Origin: Salipaludibacillus neizhouensis
Lineage (GTDB): Bacteria; Bacillota; Bacilli; Bacillales; Salisediminibacteriaceae
Direction: 5' to 3'
NCBI RefSeq assembly: GCF_002886185.1
Contig: NZ_KZ614146.1
Location: 3,361,556-3,425,555 of the forward strand
Length of the DNA stretch: 64,000 nt
Below the pieces are notes generated by a model, which saw nothing but the letters and a program-made list of their open reading frames with translations, did no database searches and had not been told where the DNA came from. A program made the translations under genes and the position numbers. Positions 31,474 to 40,444 of this stretch are shown here, piece by piece. Numbering within the stretch: the stretch's first letter is position 1; every line of letters begins with the position of its first letter.

Positions 31474-32316
31474 TTATAAAGGTGAAGCGAGAATTAGATC
31501 TCCTTCAGGCGTTTCATTGTATGGTTGTGGTTCTAATGTGATGGCTATTTGATCAATTTGAAAATCTTCCAAGTCACTAATACGATACGTTACTGCTCCA
31601 TTTCCATTCTCATCAATATTGAAATTCCCCGCTGGCAGTGGGGTTTCTCCTTCAATAAGCCAAGCTTGGAAAGTTTCTGTTCCGTTTAGTGGCGGAAGCC
31701 CTTCTACTTGGATGACCAAGTCTATATTGCCACCTTCAGCAATTATACTTGCCTTACCTTGCCATTCTTCTCCCTCATCTATAGAAGAAAGATTGGAAGT
31801 CTGGATAACATCATAGACTCCTTCTTCATCATCGGTTTCGATCTGAGCTAATATCTCATTATAATCCGACTCAAGAATGTCTCTTTCCATCGCAATGTTG
31901 TCTTTTTCAGACTCTGTTTCTCTGGCCTCATTCCATAGATAGCCATTTCCCGCTACCGATAATAACAGTGCTGCAGCAAGTGTTCCAAAAATAATTGGGG
32001 AACGACGACGTCTTGATACTCCGGGATGATTTTCAGTTATTGACTCACGTTCAGGTGAAACTGGTGTGGTATTTTGCATCGTTTCTGATTCATTTTTTTC
32101 ATCAAAAACACTAGCTAATACTCTTTTTTTCATGCCTTGAGGTGGCTCCTCTGATTCAGTTAGAAACGGAAAATCGCTTGTCAAATCACGCAATTCATTT
32201 AACTCCTCCTGACAGGATTTACAACTTCGCAAATGATCTTCAAACTCTCGTTTTTCTTCATCTGATAATTGATCGTTAAAATAATCGATTACCTGATCAC
32301 ATTGGCGTTCAGTCAT
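31474..32316 (-). CDS. anti-sigma factor, zinc-finger and RskA-like
   Basis: 280 residues. N-terminal ZAS domain with HLRSCKSCQEEL (His-x3-Cys-x2-Cys) that should hold the sigma factor, a linker, one membrane helix (IIFGTLAAALLLSVAGNGYL), a short coiled part, and an outer domain (IIAEGGNIDLVIQVEGLPPL, NGTETFQAWLIEGETPLPAG) of the RskA/anti-sigma-K kind. Such proteins release the sigma factor after regulated proteolysis. Its start overlaps the sigma stop by 4 nt, so both are coupled. Confidence 0.9.
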   Translation of the reverse strand: MTERQCDQVIDYFNDQLSDEEKREFEDHLRSCKSCQEELNELRDLTSDFPFLTESEEPPQGMKKRVLASVFDEKNESETMQNTTPVSPERESITENHPGVSRRRRSPIIFGTLAAALLLSVAGNGYLWNEARETESEKDNIAMERDILESDYNEILAQIETDDEEGVYDVIQTSNLSSIDEGEEWQGKASIIAEGGNIDLVIQVEGLPPLNGTETFQAWLIEGETPLPAGNFNIDENGNGAVTYRISDLEDFQIDQIAITLEPQPYNETPEGDLILASPL

Positions 32317-32873
32317 TGCAAATCCCTCCTTTCATCATGCAATTGGCCATTCAGGTGCTTCAATGCTAACCTAATTCGCCCTTTTACCGTTCCAAGAGGA
32401 ATATCAATTCTCTCAGATATTTTTTGTTGAGAGTACCCTTTAAAATAAAACAAATCGATAATTATTTGTTGTTCTTTTTTTAATGTACGCATGGCCGTCT
32501 TTAAGCGGTCACCCTTTTCTTTCCATTCCACTAAGTCTTCCACGGGGGCTTGATGGTCCCGTAATTCTACCTCTTGATGAATCTCTTCTGAACGGACTTT
32601 TTTCTCTTTTCGAATATAGTCAATCGCTGTATTGCGTGTAACAGTTAGTAACCAAGAAGAAAATTTACCACTTTTATCAGAATATGAACCTGTACCTTTC
32701 CATACTTTTATCATAACCTCTTGGACAATCTCTTCCGCCGCTTGAGAATCATGTACCATCTTGTATGAAAAGGAATAGAGAAGACGTTCATATTTGTCAT
32801 AAAGAGATTCAAGCGCTTCTTTTTCACCGGAGCGCAGTCGCTCGTACAACATTAAGTCCTTGTTTTCACCCAC
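32313..32873 (-). CDS. ECF RNA polymerase sigma factor
   Basis: 186 residues from GTG 32873, which has GAGAGGAG seven nt upstream; a longer frame reads through that site. Region 2 is LYDKYERLLYSFSYKMVHDS plus EEIVQEVMIKVWKGTGSYSD and WLLTVTRNTAIDYIRKEKK; region 4 is KGYSQQKISERIDIPLGTVK. This combination, with an RskA-type partner, resembles SigK/ECF19-like groups. Its target genes cannot be told from the window; the sortase locus downstream on the same strand is a candidate by position only. Confidence 0.92.
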   Translation of the reverse strand: MGENKDLMLYERLRSGEKEALESLYDKYERLLYSFSYKMVHDSQAAEEIVQEVMIKVWKGTGSYSDKSGKFSSWLLTVTRNTAIDYIRKEKKVRSEEIHQEVELRDHQAPVEDLVEWKEKGDRLKTAMRTLKKEQQIIIDLFYFKGYSQQKISERIDIPLGTVKGRIRLALKHLNGQLHDERRDLQ

Positions 32874-32972
32874 TCTTAATCTCCTCTCGGATAGTCTTCC
32901 TACTTTTATAACGAAATAAAAGCAACTTTGGATCACCAATTGACCTATCCTTTAATATGTAACTAAGTACCT

Positions 32973-32997
32973 ATACCCTAATTTAAAAGTCAAAAAC
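32973..32997 (-). promoter_or_regulatory. possible SigB-type promoter for the ECF operon
   Basis: GTTTTT, 13 nt, GGGTAT on the minus strand. The -10 is perfect but the -35 has two changes; autoregulation by the ECF factor is an alternative. Confidence 0.3.
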
Positions 32998-33021
32998 TCT
33001 TAAAATACAACTTATTTCCCG

Positions 33022-33047
33022 GTTTAACATCGCATTAAAACGAGTAT
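33022..33047 (+). promoter_or_regulatory. SigB-type promoter of the csbD-like gene
   Basis: GTTTAA, 14 nt, GAGTAT; one change from the SigB consensus. B. subtilis csbD is a SigB gene. Confidence 0.65.
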
Positions 33048-33100
33048 ATAAAGTATGAAAGAGATTTTAACAATCCTAAAATTAAGGAGAGTTGATAAAA

Positions 33101-33304
33101 ATGGACAAAAATATTTTCAAAGGTAAATGGAATCAATTAAAAGGTGAATCAAAGAAAAAGTGGTCAAAGCTTACGGATGATGACCTTCAATCTATTGATG
33201 GAGACAGGGATAAGCTTGTTGGGAAAATTCAAGAGCGTTATGGAAAAGAAAGAGATGAAGCAGAAAAAGAAGTGAATACTTGGGAATCTGAACAAAACAG
33301 ATAA
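33101..33304 (+). CDS. CsbD-family stress protein
   Basis: 67 residues from ATG 33101, with AAGGAGA 10 nt before. KGKWNQLKGESKKKWSKLTD, DDLQSIDGDRDKLVGKIQER and YGKERDEAEKEV match the CsbD fold of small, charged general-stress proteins of unknown mechanism. The SigB-type promoter upstream fits. Monocistronic, with a terminator shared with the converging amidase gene. Confidence 0.9.
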   Translation: MDKNIFKGKWNQLKGESKKKWSKLTDDDLQSIDGDRDKLVGKIQERYGKERDEAEKEVNTWESEQNR

Positions 33305-33326
33305 TTCTCTCCATACGGACGGACGT

Positions 33327-33357
33327 AAAACGCATCGAAATATTCGATGCGTTTTTT
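33327..33357. terminator. terminator after the csbD-like gene
   Basis: AAACGCATCGAA, loop ATA, TTCGATGCGTTT with T residues on the plus strand. Confidence 0.88.
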
Positions 33358-34840
33358 AACGGTTCCCCTCCCAAATAGCTGATTGCTCCAACTGCCACGC
33401 TATTTTTAACAATGCATCCTCTCGCCCTTTTGTTGCCATGAATTGTACTCCAATCGGAAGACCCTCTTCAGTCATGTGAACGGGGACAGACATCGCCGGT
33501 TGTCCTGTTAAGTTCGCCAATTGCGTAAATGGGGTATACGTTAAACTAGGCAGGAACATTTCATAGATTAATTGCTGCTGCTTTGTCACGTCTCCAGCCA
33601 GTTTAGCCATCTGTTCTTGTAATCTTTCTTGCTCCGCTGTCGAATGGGATAACTCACCAATTCTTGGAGCAGAAAACGCAGTCGCAGGAGTCACAAAAAA
33701 GTCATACTTCTCATGATAGCTGGCCATCTGTGCTGCCGCTCTATCCCAAGAGGCAAGACTGCCAGTGAATTCTGTTGCTGATACAGATTTTCCGGCTTCA
33801 TGCAGCAACCACGTTTCAATTTCTACATCTCCAGGGGTGACTTTCCTGCCTAGCATCTTCTCCATCGATTGAATCATAGCTGAGATTTCGCCACAATTCA
33901 TTAAATAATAATTTTTCATAAGCCCAATGCCATCTACGTCATTATTTCTTTCTTCGACATGATGCCCTTGCTGTTCCAACCAAGTCATGGTTTTTTTTAC
34001 TGCTTTACAAGCTTCTGCAGATACCGGTGTACCTACTGGAGACTCCGTTGTAAAACCAATTCGGAGAGGTTTTACCCAAGGTCTTTTTAATTGTTCTGTA
34101 TAACTTCCCGCAAACAATGGGACTTGAAATGCTGCTTCTGGTTGAATAACCTGTAACTCATCAAGAATAGCCGCACTATCTCGAACCGTTCGGCTAACGA
34201 CAAAATCTATCGAAGCCCCTTGCCATTGTCTACCAATCCCTGGTCCTACTGGTGTTCTTCCTCTGGTTGGTTTAAGACCGAAAATATTTGTAAACGAGGC
34301 AGGAATTCGGATCGAACCTCCCCCATCACTTGCTCCTGCAACGGGGACTATTCCAGAAGCAACCGCAGCTGCCGCGCCACCACTAGAGCCACCAGCAGAA
34401 TACTCCGTGTTCGATGGGTTTCTGGTTACGCCGTGAAGCTCCGGTTCTGTTATGTTTTTTAATCCAAACTCTGGTGTATTCGTGTGACCAATAATCAGAC
34501 ATCCTGCCTTCTGTAATTTAGATACAAAATTTGACGTCTGTTTCGCTATATTTCCCTTAAGTAATTTTGCTCCCGCTGTCATCGGTTCGTCCTTTATTGC
34601 TTGGGAAATATTTTTCAACAGTATCGGCACACCGGCCAAGGGCAAATTCAAACGATCTAGTTTCTGTGCCTCTTCATAAACGGCTTTTTTTCGCATATGT
34701 ATAATAGCATTCAGAGGAGGATTTAACTCTTTAGCCACTTGAAAACTAAGGTCCAATAATTCAACTGCTGTAACTTCTTTTTTCTGAATCAACTCTGCTA
34801 AATCAGTCGCATCTAATCGACGGAATGATTGTGTGTTCAT
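33356..34840 (-). CDS. amidase (amidase-signature family)
   Basis: 494 residues. The Ser-cisSer-Lys machinery is intact: catalytic Lys in GVPILLKNI, the signature SAGGSSGGAAAAVASGIVPV, GASDGGGSIRIPASFTNIFG with the acyl-enzyme Ser, and LKPTRGRTP. Hydrolyses an unknown amide; GatA-type glutamine transfer is unlikely because no gatB or gatC is next to it. The MSVPVHMTEEGLPIGVQFMA end is typical of stand-alone amidases. Monocistronic. Confidence 0.9.
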   Translation of the reverse strand: MNTQSFRRLDATDLAELIQKKEVTAVELLDLSFQVAKELNPPLNAIIHMRKKAVYEEAQKLDRLNLPLAGVPILLKNISQAIKDEPMTAGAKLLKGNIAKQTSNFVSKLQKAGCLIIGHTNTPEFGLKNITEPELHGVTRNPSNTEYSAGGSSGGAAAAVASGIVPVAGASDGGGSIRIPASFTNIFGLKPTRGRTPVGPGIGRQWQGASIDFVVSRTVRDSAAILDELQVIQPEAAFQVPLFAGSYTEQLKRPWVKPLRIGFTTESPVGTPVSAEACKAVKKTMTWLEQQGHHVEERNNDVDGIGLMKNYYLMNCGEISAMIQSMEKMLGRKVTPGDVEIETWLLHEAGKSVSATEFTGSLASWDRAAAQMASYHEKYDFFVTPATAFSAPRIGELSHSTAEQERLQEQMAKLAGDVTKQQQLIYEMFLPSLTYTPFTQLANLTGQPAMSVPVHMTEEGLPIGVQFMATKGREDALLKIAWQLEQSAIWEGNR

Positions 34841-34995
34841 CGTATCACCTCTAGTAATACTATATCATTTATTGACTCTGAACTCTCACTTGTCCTCTTT
34901 GATAGATGATATACTATTTTAAGAGGTACTGGTGAAAAACTGCACGCCAATCTTTCACTTTGATTACTTACTTTATCAAAAAAGGAGAATTACCA

Positions 34996-35304
34996 TTGAT
35001 ATATTTAATTTCAATCATTGTCATTATTGCCATCTTGTTAGGCGTTTATTATATGAATATCGGTATTAGCAAAGTTCAGTTAGAAGAGCTCACACACCGA
35101 CAACAAATAAATGAACATAGTAACAGAGACCTGGATGAGTGGGAATACTATTTAGGGAAACTATTCGGTAAACCATTCGGCACCAAAAAACTCATTGATA
35201 AATATGGCGAACCTTTTGAAGATTTCATGCGGGCAAATCACCCTAATCATGATTCTCGGATATTCGCAAAATACAAAAAATATAAACAGAAAAAGTCATC
35301 GTAA
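34996..35304 (+). CDS. small single-helix membrane protein, 102 aa
   Basis: Starts at TTG 34996, which has AAAGGAG 8 nt upstream; no ATG gives as good a fit. One N-terminal membrane helix (IYLISIIVIIAILLGVYYMN) is followed by a charged cytoplasmic or outer domain (KLFGKPFGTKKLIDKYGEPF, MRANHPN) and a Lys-rich tail. No family recognised. A family 1 end-hairpin fragment abuts the stop codon. Confidence 0.6.
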   Translation: MIYLISIIVIIAILLGVYYMNIGISKVQLEELTHRQQINEHSNRDLDEWEYYLGKLFGKPFGTKKLIDKYGEPFEDFMRANHPNHDSRIFAKYKKYKQKKSS

Positions 35305-35325
35305 GAAAAACGCGTGCGTCTTAAA
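35303..35325 (+). repeat. family 1 fragment (end hairpin)
   Basis: AAGAAAAACGCGTGCGTCTT immediately after the 102-residue gene, equal to the start of the family 1 repeats; the rest is replaced by a family 3 repeat. Confidence 0.55.
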
Positions 35326-35363
35326 ACAAAAGCTACTGCTTTCTTAACCATGAATTTTTAAAA

Positions 35364-35518
35364 GCTCGAAGTAGCGAAGTCGGCTACTCCTGCGGGATTA
35401 GCAATAGCTGAAGACCCCGCAGGGACGAGCGTTACTGGCAGAGGAAGAGACACATTTCTTAGTCCGAGGAGACTGAAGCAGTGCCCGCGGAAAGCGTCCA
35501 CTTAGAGCTGATTCGAGC
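35364..35518 (+). repeat. family 3 repeat (CCGCGGAAAGCG type)
   Basis: Bounded by GCTCGAA and TTCGAGC. Internal blocks are GTAGCGAAGTCGGCTACTCC, TGCGGGA, GCTGAAGACCCCGCAGG, GAGGAGACTGAAGCAGTGCC and CGCGGAAAGCGTCC. Intergenic repeats of this type occur, from memory, in many Bacillaceae genomes. Homologous to 60047-60171. Confidence 0.85.
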
Positions 35519-35552
35519 ACCTCACAATCTAAAAAGAAACAAGTTTTAAAAA

Positions 35553-35579
35553 GACCACCTTCTATAATAGAAGGTGGTC
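35553..35579 (-). terminator. terminator of cydDC
   Basis: GACCACCTTCTA, loop TAA, TAGAAGGTGGTC; on the minus strand followed by TTTTT. Confidence 0.85.
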
Positions 35580-35625
35580 CGTAAAAAAGAAATTATTGTT
35601 TTATTTTAAACGTCTAGCTTCGACC

Positions 35626-37359
35626 TTACGTGAACACACTCTTTTCAATTTGTTTCATTTCATAAAAATAGCCTTTTTTATCCATCAGTTCACTAAAAGT
35701 TCCAGACTCGATCATTTTGCCGTGCTCCATTACAATAATCCGGTCCATCTGTTCAAGACCAGTGAGACGATGGCTAATGAGGATCAACGTGTCTTCCTTT
35801 GCTTGCTCCAAAAGGTGTTGGAAGATGATAGACTCGGTTAATGCATCGACAGAGGAAGTCGGTTCATCCAACAGCCACAAACGTGAGCCTTTTAATATCA
35901 CTCTCGCAATCGCAAGCCTTTGTTTTTCTCCACCGGAAAGATTTTGTCCATGCTCCAATACGCGATCATCGAGTGCAAACTTTCCAAGTTGCACTTTTCC
36001 AAGAGCCTGCAACATGGCCTCATCTGTTAACTCATCACCTGCTATAAGCAAGTTGTCACGGATCGTTCCATAAAAAAAGTGGTTGTGTTGAAGAACGATG
36101 TTTGTCCCTTTCCAAACACTTTTATTTTCGATTTGGTCAATTGATTCTCCTTGTAATCTTACGTTACCTTTTGATGCCTCATAAACCTTTAATAGTAACT
36201 GAAGTAACGTTGATTTACCAGATCCACTCGGACCAACGATTGCAGTTTTAGATCCAGCTGGGAAATTCAATGAAACATTATCCAACGCAAGTCGTTTTTC
36301 ATCCGGAAATGCGAATGAGACGTTCTCCATCTCAATCGTCCATGCATCCCGGTTATCTAGTTGTTTTAATTCCTTTGGTTTTTCGGAAGACTTATTGGTA
36401 TCCTGTTTTTGTCCACCTACTACCGAAAATAATCTTGATGCAGCTAGCCTGCTATCCTCATAGTGAGAAGGAAAAACCGCCATCGGTGTTGAGTTTTCAA
36501 ACACAGTTAAGGAAATCATCACCAGCATAGCAAGGAATACACCATCTAACTGACCTGCCGAAACTAAGTAACCTCCTATCACCAAAATGAACCAAGATAC
36601 CGTTAAAGAAACCATCTGATTCACAGAATGATTAAACAGGCCTCTCACCCCATCACGTTCTTGCTCCTCAATATAGCTATTGGATGCATTCGTGAGCTGT
36701 TGTTCTTTTTCCTTTTGTTTTTGGTGAATTTTTAGGTCAAGAAACCCGTATAAAAATTCCGTTGTCTCCGTCGATAATTCTCCTCGTTGCACTCTTAATT
36801 TACTTTCAATATTTTTTCGTTTCCAAGCAAACCAGCCTGGAACGATGACTCCTGTCAAAATAAGTCCTAATATGAGTACGATAGCTACTTCTACAGAGAA
36901 ATACATTGTAAAAGCAATGGTACTTAAAAACACTATAATCATAACGATTGGCGGGTAATACACACGCAAGAAAAAGTTTTGAAGACTTTCAACATCTCCT
37001 ACGATTCTCGACAATAGATCCCCACTTCTGTACTTCTGAAAAATACCGGGAACCAAAGGCTCTAATCGTTCAAAAAAATGAACCCGCAAATTACTTAAGA
37101 TCGTAAATGTAGCCCGGTGGGAATAGTATCGTTCTGCATATCTGGTTAATGCTCTTGTAACACTAAACAGTTTTAGAAGAGCAATACTAACCGTTAAGAC
37201 ATATAATGGCGGTGTCACCGCTGCTTTGGATATTAAATAACCACTGTTTGCAAACAAGCTGACTGTAGCCATACCCGCCAGAAAACCAAACAAAATAGAG
37301 TAGAAGACGTCTTTCTTTTCCTTCATTACTAATTTCACAACTATTCCGAGCTCTTTCAA
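35626..37359 (-). CDS. cydC: thiol/heme ABC exporter subunit CydC
   Basis: 577 residues: six membrane helices, then an ABC ATPase with Walker A VGPSGSGKSTLLQLLL, signature LSGGEKQRLAIARV and Walker B LWLLDEPTSSVD. CydDC exports cysteine or glutathione-type thiols and is needed for assembly of cytochrome bd. TTG start at 37359 (GGAGG upstream) overlaps the cydD stop, so the two are coupled. In B. subtilis the pair follows cydAB; no cydAB is in this window. Confidence 0.88.
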   Translation of the reverse strand: MKELGIVVKLVMKEKKDVFYSILFGFLAGMATVSLFANSGYLISKAAVTPPLYVLTVSIALLKLFSVTRALTRYAERYYSHRATFTILSNLRVHFFERLEPLVPGIFQKYRSGDLLSRIVGDVESLQNFFLRVYYPPIVMIIVFLSTIAFTMYFSVEVAIVLILGLILTGVIVPGWFAWKRKNIESKLRVQRGELSTETTEFLYGFLDLKIHQKQKEKEQQLTNASNSYIEEQERDGVRGLFNHSVNQMVSLTVSWFILVIGGYLVSAGQLDGVFLAMLVMISLTVFENSTPMAVFPSHYEDSRLAASRLFSVVGGQKQDTNKSSEKPKELKQLDNRDAWTIEMENVSFAFPDEKRLALDNVSLNFPAGSKTAIVGPSGSGKSTLLQLLLKVYEASKGNVRLQGESIDQIENKSVWKGTNIVLQHNHFFYGTIRDNLLIAGDELTDEAMLQALGKVQLGKFALDDRVLEHGQNLSGGEKQRLAIARVILKGSRLWLLDEPTSSVDALTESIIFQHLLEQAKEDTLILISHRLTGLEQMDRIIVMEHGKMIESGTFSELMDKKGYFYEMKQIEKSVFT

Positions 37360-39089
37360 CTTGCATCGCCTCCTTGCTGTACTGCTACCATCTCAGCATA
37401 TTCCGGTACTTGGGTAACTAGGTCCTCATGGGTTCCAGAGGCGACTAAACTACCTTCTGCTAAAAATAGAATCTGATCTGCATTTTTAATCGTATGCAGG
37501 CGATGTGCTACAGTGATTATAGTAGAGCCTTTTGCTAATTCCTTGATAGATCGTTGTAAAATACGTTCTGTTTGAAGATCTAAACCAACAGTTGGTTCAT
37601 CAAAAATAACCACGGAAGGCATCTTTAGAAAAGCCCTTGCAAGAGCTACTCTCTGCTTTTCCCCACCTGAAAGACCTCGTCCACCTTCACCAACGAAAGT
37701 ATCATAGCCATCATCGAGACCTTCAACCAGTTCTGCGATACCAGCCTTTTCAGAAGCTATTACTATTTCTGCTCTCGTTGACTGACTCGTTCCACCAACC
37801 GCAATGTTCTCAGCTATCGTTCCAGAGAATAAATATGGATTTTGGGATATATAGCCAATTTGATCAAACCACGCTGATTCTTGATAGCTAAATATAGGAC
37901 GACCGTCAACAATAATTTCTCCCTCAGAAGGGGAAACAAGTCCTGACAACAGATGTAGAAATGTTGTTTTACCAGCACCACTTTTCCCGACAATCGCCAC
38001 TTCCTTAAATGGGGCAATTTCAGCACTAATTTCCTTTAAAGCAAATGATCCTTCACCATAAGTAAATCCAACACGTTTAAATTCGATAGAAGGTGGCGAA
38101 TCACTTCCCAGCAGCCTGTTATCTCCCCATTCAACCGGCTGTTCCTCTTGTTCTAATTCTGAAGTCACTCTATTAGCAGCGCCTGTACTCCCTCTTCCAG
38201 CATGAAAAGCACTTCCCAGTTCTTTTAGCGACGTGTAATATTCTGGGGCTAACACTAACACGAAAAAAGCAGTGAAAAACGACAACTGATTATAAATGAC
38301 CAGGCGTAAGCCCACTTCCAAGGCAATGATCGCCATACTTAGCATAGAAACGAACTCCATCATTAACGTCGATAGAAAGGCAATTTTCAATACATCCATC
38401 GTCGCTTCCCGATAGTTAATACTACTTTCCCGGATTCCCTCCAATTGTTCTTTCGAACGACCAAAATACTTCAACGTGGAAAGGCCCTGTAAGGTGTCGA
38501 GAAAACGACCTGAAAAAGCTGCAAGTTTTTCCATTTGTTCCTCTGACTTCTTTTGCGTTTTCTGGCCTATAATAATCATAAATATCGGAATAAAAGGTGC
38601 CGTTATAACCATTGTTAGTCCCGACACCCAGTTTACAGAAAATACCGCAATCAATATAATAATCGGCACAAAAGTTGTCTGGATCATTTGCGGATAATAT
38701 TTTGTATAGAAAGCCTCTATTTCATCAATGGAGTCCATCATGACACTAACTTTTTCACCCGATTGCCCTTTTAAAGAAGCTTGCATTGGATTTCTTCTAA
38801 ATTTGGCTAATAGTTCGGCTCTGAATTCTTTTTTTACAATAGAAGCCATCCGAACTCCAGTTCGACCGTTTATATAAGTAAAGAGTCCTCTGCCTAATAA
38901 AACAAGAAGTAACCCACCAAATTCCGGTAACAGCTCCGATACAGATGCTCCTTGAAGAAAAATACGATCTACGATGGTGACAATAAAATAAGCTTGGGCA
39001 ACAATCATTGCTCCAAGTAAAAGAGAAGAGAAAAGCAGGATAGCTCTATGCTTTTTTTGTGCTTGTGCTTTTTCTTTGAGTTTCTTCAT
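37356..39089 (-). CDS. cydD: thiol/heme ABC exporter subunit CydD
   Basis: 577 residues from ATG 39089 (GGGAG upstream); a longer frame to 39218 is not supported by composition. Membrane domain with FLFSSLLL-like helices, ATPase part with Walker A VGKSGAGKTTFLHLLSG, signature GLSGGEKQRVALARAFLKMP and Walker B VVIFDEPTVGLD. Partner of CydC; heterodimer in the cytoplasmic membrane. The length matches the Bacillus CydD. Confidence 0.88.
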   Translation of the reverse strand: MKKLKEKAQAQKKHRAILLFSSLLLGAMIVAQAYFIVTIVDRIFLQGASVSELLPEFGGLLLVLLGRGLFTYINGRTGVRMASIVKKEFRAELLAKFRRNPMQASLKGQSGEKVSVMMDSIDEIEAFYTKYYPQMIQTTFVPIIILIAVFSVNWVSGLTMVITAPFIPIFMIIIGQKTQKKSEEQMEKLAAFSGRFLDTLQGLSTLKYFGRSKEQLEGIRESSINYREATMDVLKIAFLSTLMMEFVSMLSMAIIALEVGLRLVIYNQLSFFTAFFVLVLAPEYYTSLKELGSAFHAGRGSTGAANRVTSELEQEEQPVEWGDNRLLGSDSPPSIEFKRVGFTYGEGSFALKEISAEIAPFKEVAIVGKSGAGKTTFLHLLSGLVSPSEGEIIVDGRPIFSYQESAWFDQIGYISQNPYLFSGTIAENIAVGGTSQSTRAEIVIASEKAGIAELVEGLDDGYDTFVGEGGRGLSGGEKQRVALARAFLKMPSVVIFDEPTVGLDLQTERILQRSIKELAKGSTIITVAHRLHTIKNADQILFLAEGSLVASGTHEDLVTQVPEYAEMVAVQQGGDAS

Positions 39090-39237
39090 TATCTCCCACG
39101 ATCTCCTATCAAAATTCCTGTTGATTTTAGTTGTTACTATTAGCGTATTTATATCTTTATGTAGACGAATTTTCCCTTTAGATTTATTATTCCTGTCCAT
39201 ATTATGACACTTAAACATAGCATTTGTGAAGTAAACT

Positions 39238-39272
39238 GAAAAAACACATGCCTAAATGTTAATTGGCATGTG
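39238..39272 (-). terminator. terminator overlapping the sinI-like stop codon
   Basis: CACATGCC, loop of 12 nt that contains the TAA stop, GGCATGTG, then TTTTTT on the minus strand. Confidence 0.8.
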
Positions 39273-39417
39273 TCCTATCATTATTTTTTTGCAAAGCTTT
39301 CTCTTTTTTTTCGTTAAGAAATTTTCGTATGTCGCTCGGATGCAACCCAAAATTTTTCGCTTTTTCCATCAGGTGAATCCAGTCAGCATCTAAATGAGAT
39401 AAATTGCGTTCCTTCAT
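39259..39417 (-). CDS. SinI-like antirepressor, 52 aa
   Basis: Short gene with GAGTGAGGAAAG upstream of ATG 39417. The product LSHLDADWIHLMEKAKNFGL followed by HPSDIRKFLNEKKEK has the SinI dimerisation pattern (LD-x2-W-x2-L-x3-AK-x2-G-x4-IR-x-FL). In B. subtilis SinI and SlrA bind SinR and relieve repression of biofilm matrix genes. No SinR gene is in the window. The terminator stem starts inside the last codons. Located between cydD and a response regulator, both on the same strand. Confidence 0.8.
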   Translation of the reverse strand: MKERNLSHLDADWIHLMEKAKNFGLHPSDIRKFLNEKKEKALQKNNDRTHAN

Positions 39418-39688
39418 CTTTCCTCACTCCCCCTATTAAACATCCTCAGCTCATAGGAAACCCGGCTGCCTTAAACATATTCTTCTTTATGTTCTTAGGC
39501 CCGTAGCTTTGCGTCGCTACCTTTCAGTAGGTTTGCCTTTGTCTATTAGAAGGTACTACTAAATTCTAGTAATTGACCATCCGGCTCTGATTTAATGTTG
39601 CGTTCTATTATTCACTATAGAATACAAAGGTTAAAATGAGGTTAAATAAATAAAATTTCGATAACTTTTTTATGACAAAAAAAGACAA

Positions 39689-40411
39689 TCAAAAGGAGGA
39701 AATTGTCTTTTCAGAGGCGAACTTATAACCAAATCCTCGTACCGTTTGAATATATTTCGGTTTTCCCGGATCTACTTCAATTTTTCTGCGAAGATTACTA
39801 ATATGAACCATGACTGTTTTCAAGTCTCCGTAACTTTCCATTCCCCATATTTGCTTATACAATTGCTCAGCACTAAATACCTGATTGGGATTTTTCACAA
39901 GAATTAATAACAATTGCTTTTCTTTTGTATATAAATCAACTAATTCTTTACGCACATAGACATCAAAGTTTTTTAAATCGATAGAGAGTTGATCTACCGA
40001 CAGAAAGCGAAGAGTCGTCTGATGCACTTTAGGTGCCTGTCCGCTTCTACGAAGAATAGCTTGAATTCTGGCCTCTAGTTCCACTAGATCAAAAGGTTTT
40101 GTAATATAGTCGTCCGCTCCTGCATTAAACCCTTGTACTTTGTCTTCCGAGTCCCGCTTACAACTCATGAATAAAACAGGCACGGTCGAGGTCTCTCTTA
40201 TTTTCACACAAACATCAAATCCAGTTATACCGGGCAGCAAAATATCCAGCAATACAAGATTCGGTTCCTCAGAGTTAACAAGCTCGAGTGCTTCGAATCC
40301 AGTATCAGCAGTTACTACTTTATAACCCTTTTTTTCTAAATACAAAGAAGTTAATTCACGAATCCCTTGATCGTCTTCAACAATTAATATTTTTTTCTCT
40401 CTCCTATTCAT
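39689..40411 (-). CDS. OmpR-family response regulator
   Basis: 240 residues. Receiver domain with acidic pair EDD, phospho-acceptor in LVLLDILLPGITGFD and KPFD Lys, though the usual LTA region reads LFMSCKRDSEDK. Winged-helix output domain: LLILVKNPNQVFSAEQLYKQ, IWGMESYGDLKTVMVHISNL and YIQTVRGFGYKF. Located 33 nt downstream of the large hybrid kinase on the same strand, so it is probably its partner. Confidence 0.92.
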   Translation of the reverse strand: MNRREKKILIVEDDQGIRELTSLYLEKKGYKVVTADTGFEALELVNSEEPNLVLLDILLPGITGFDVCVKIRETSTVPVLFMSCKRDSEDKVQGFNAGADDYITKPFDLVELEARIQAILRRSGQAPKVHQTTLRFLSVDQLSIDLKNFDVYVRKELVDLYTKEKQLLLILVKNPNQVFSAEQLYKQIWGMESYGDLKTVMVHISNLRRKIEVDPGKPKYIQTVRGFGYKFASEKTISSF

Positions 40412-40444
40412 TTAATCCCCCCCTTACAGTCGAAATATTTATTT

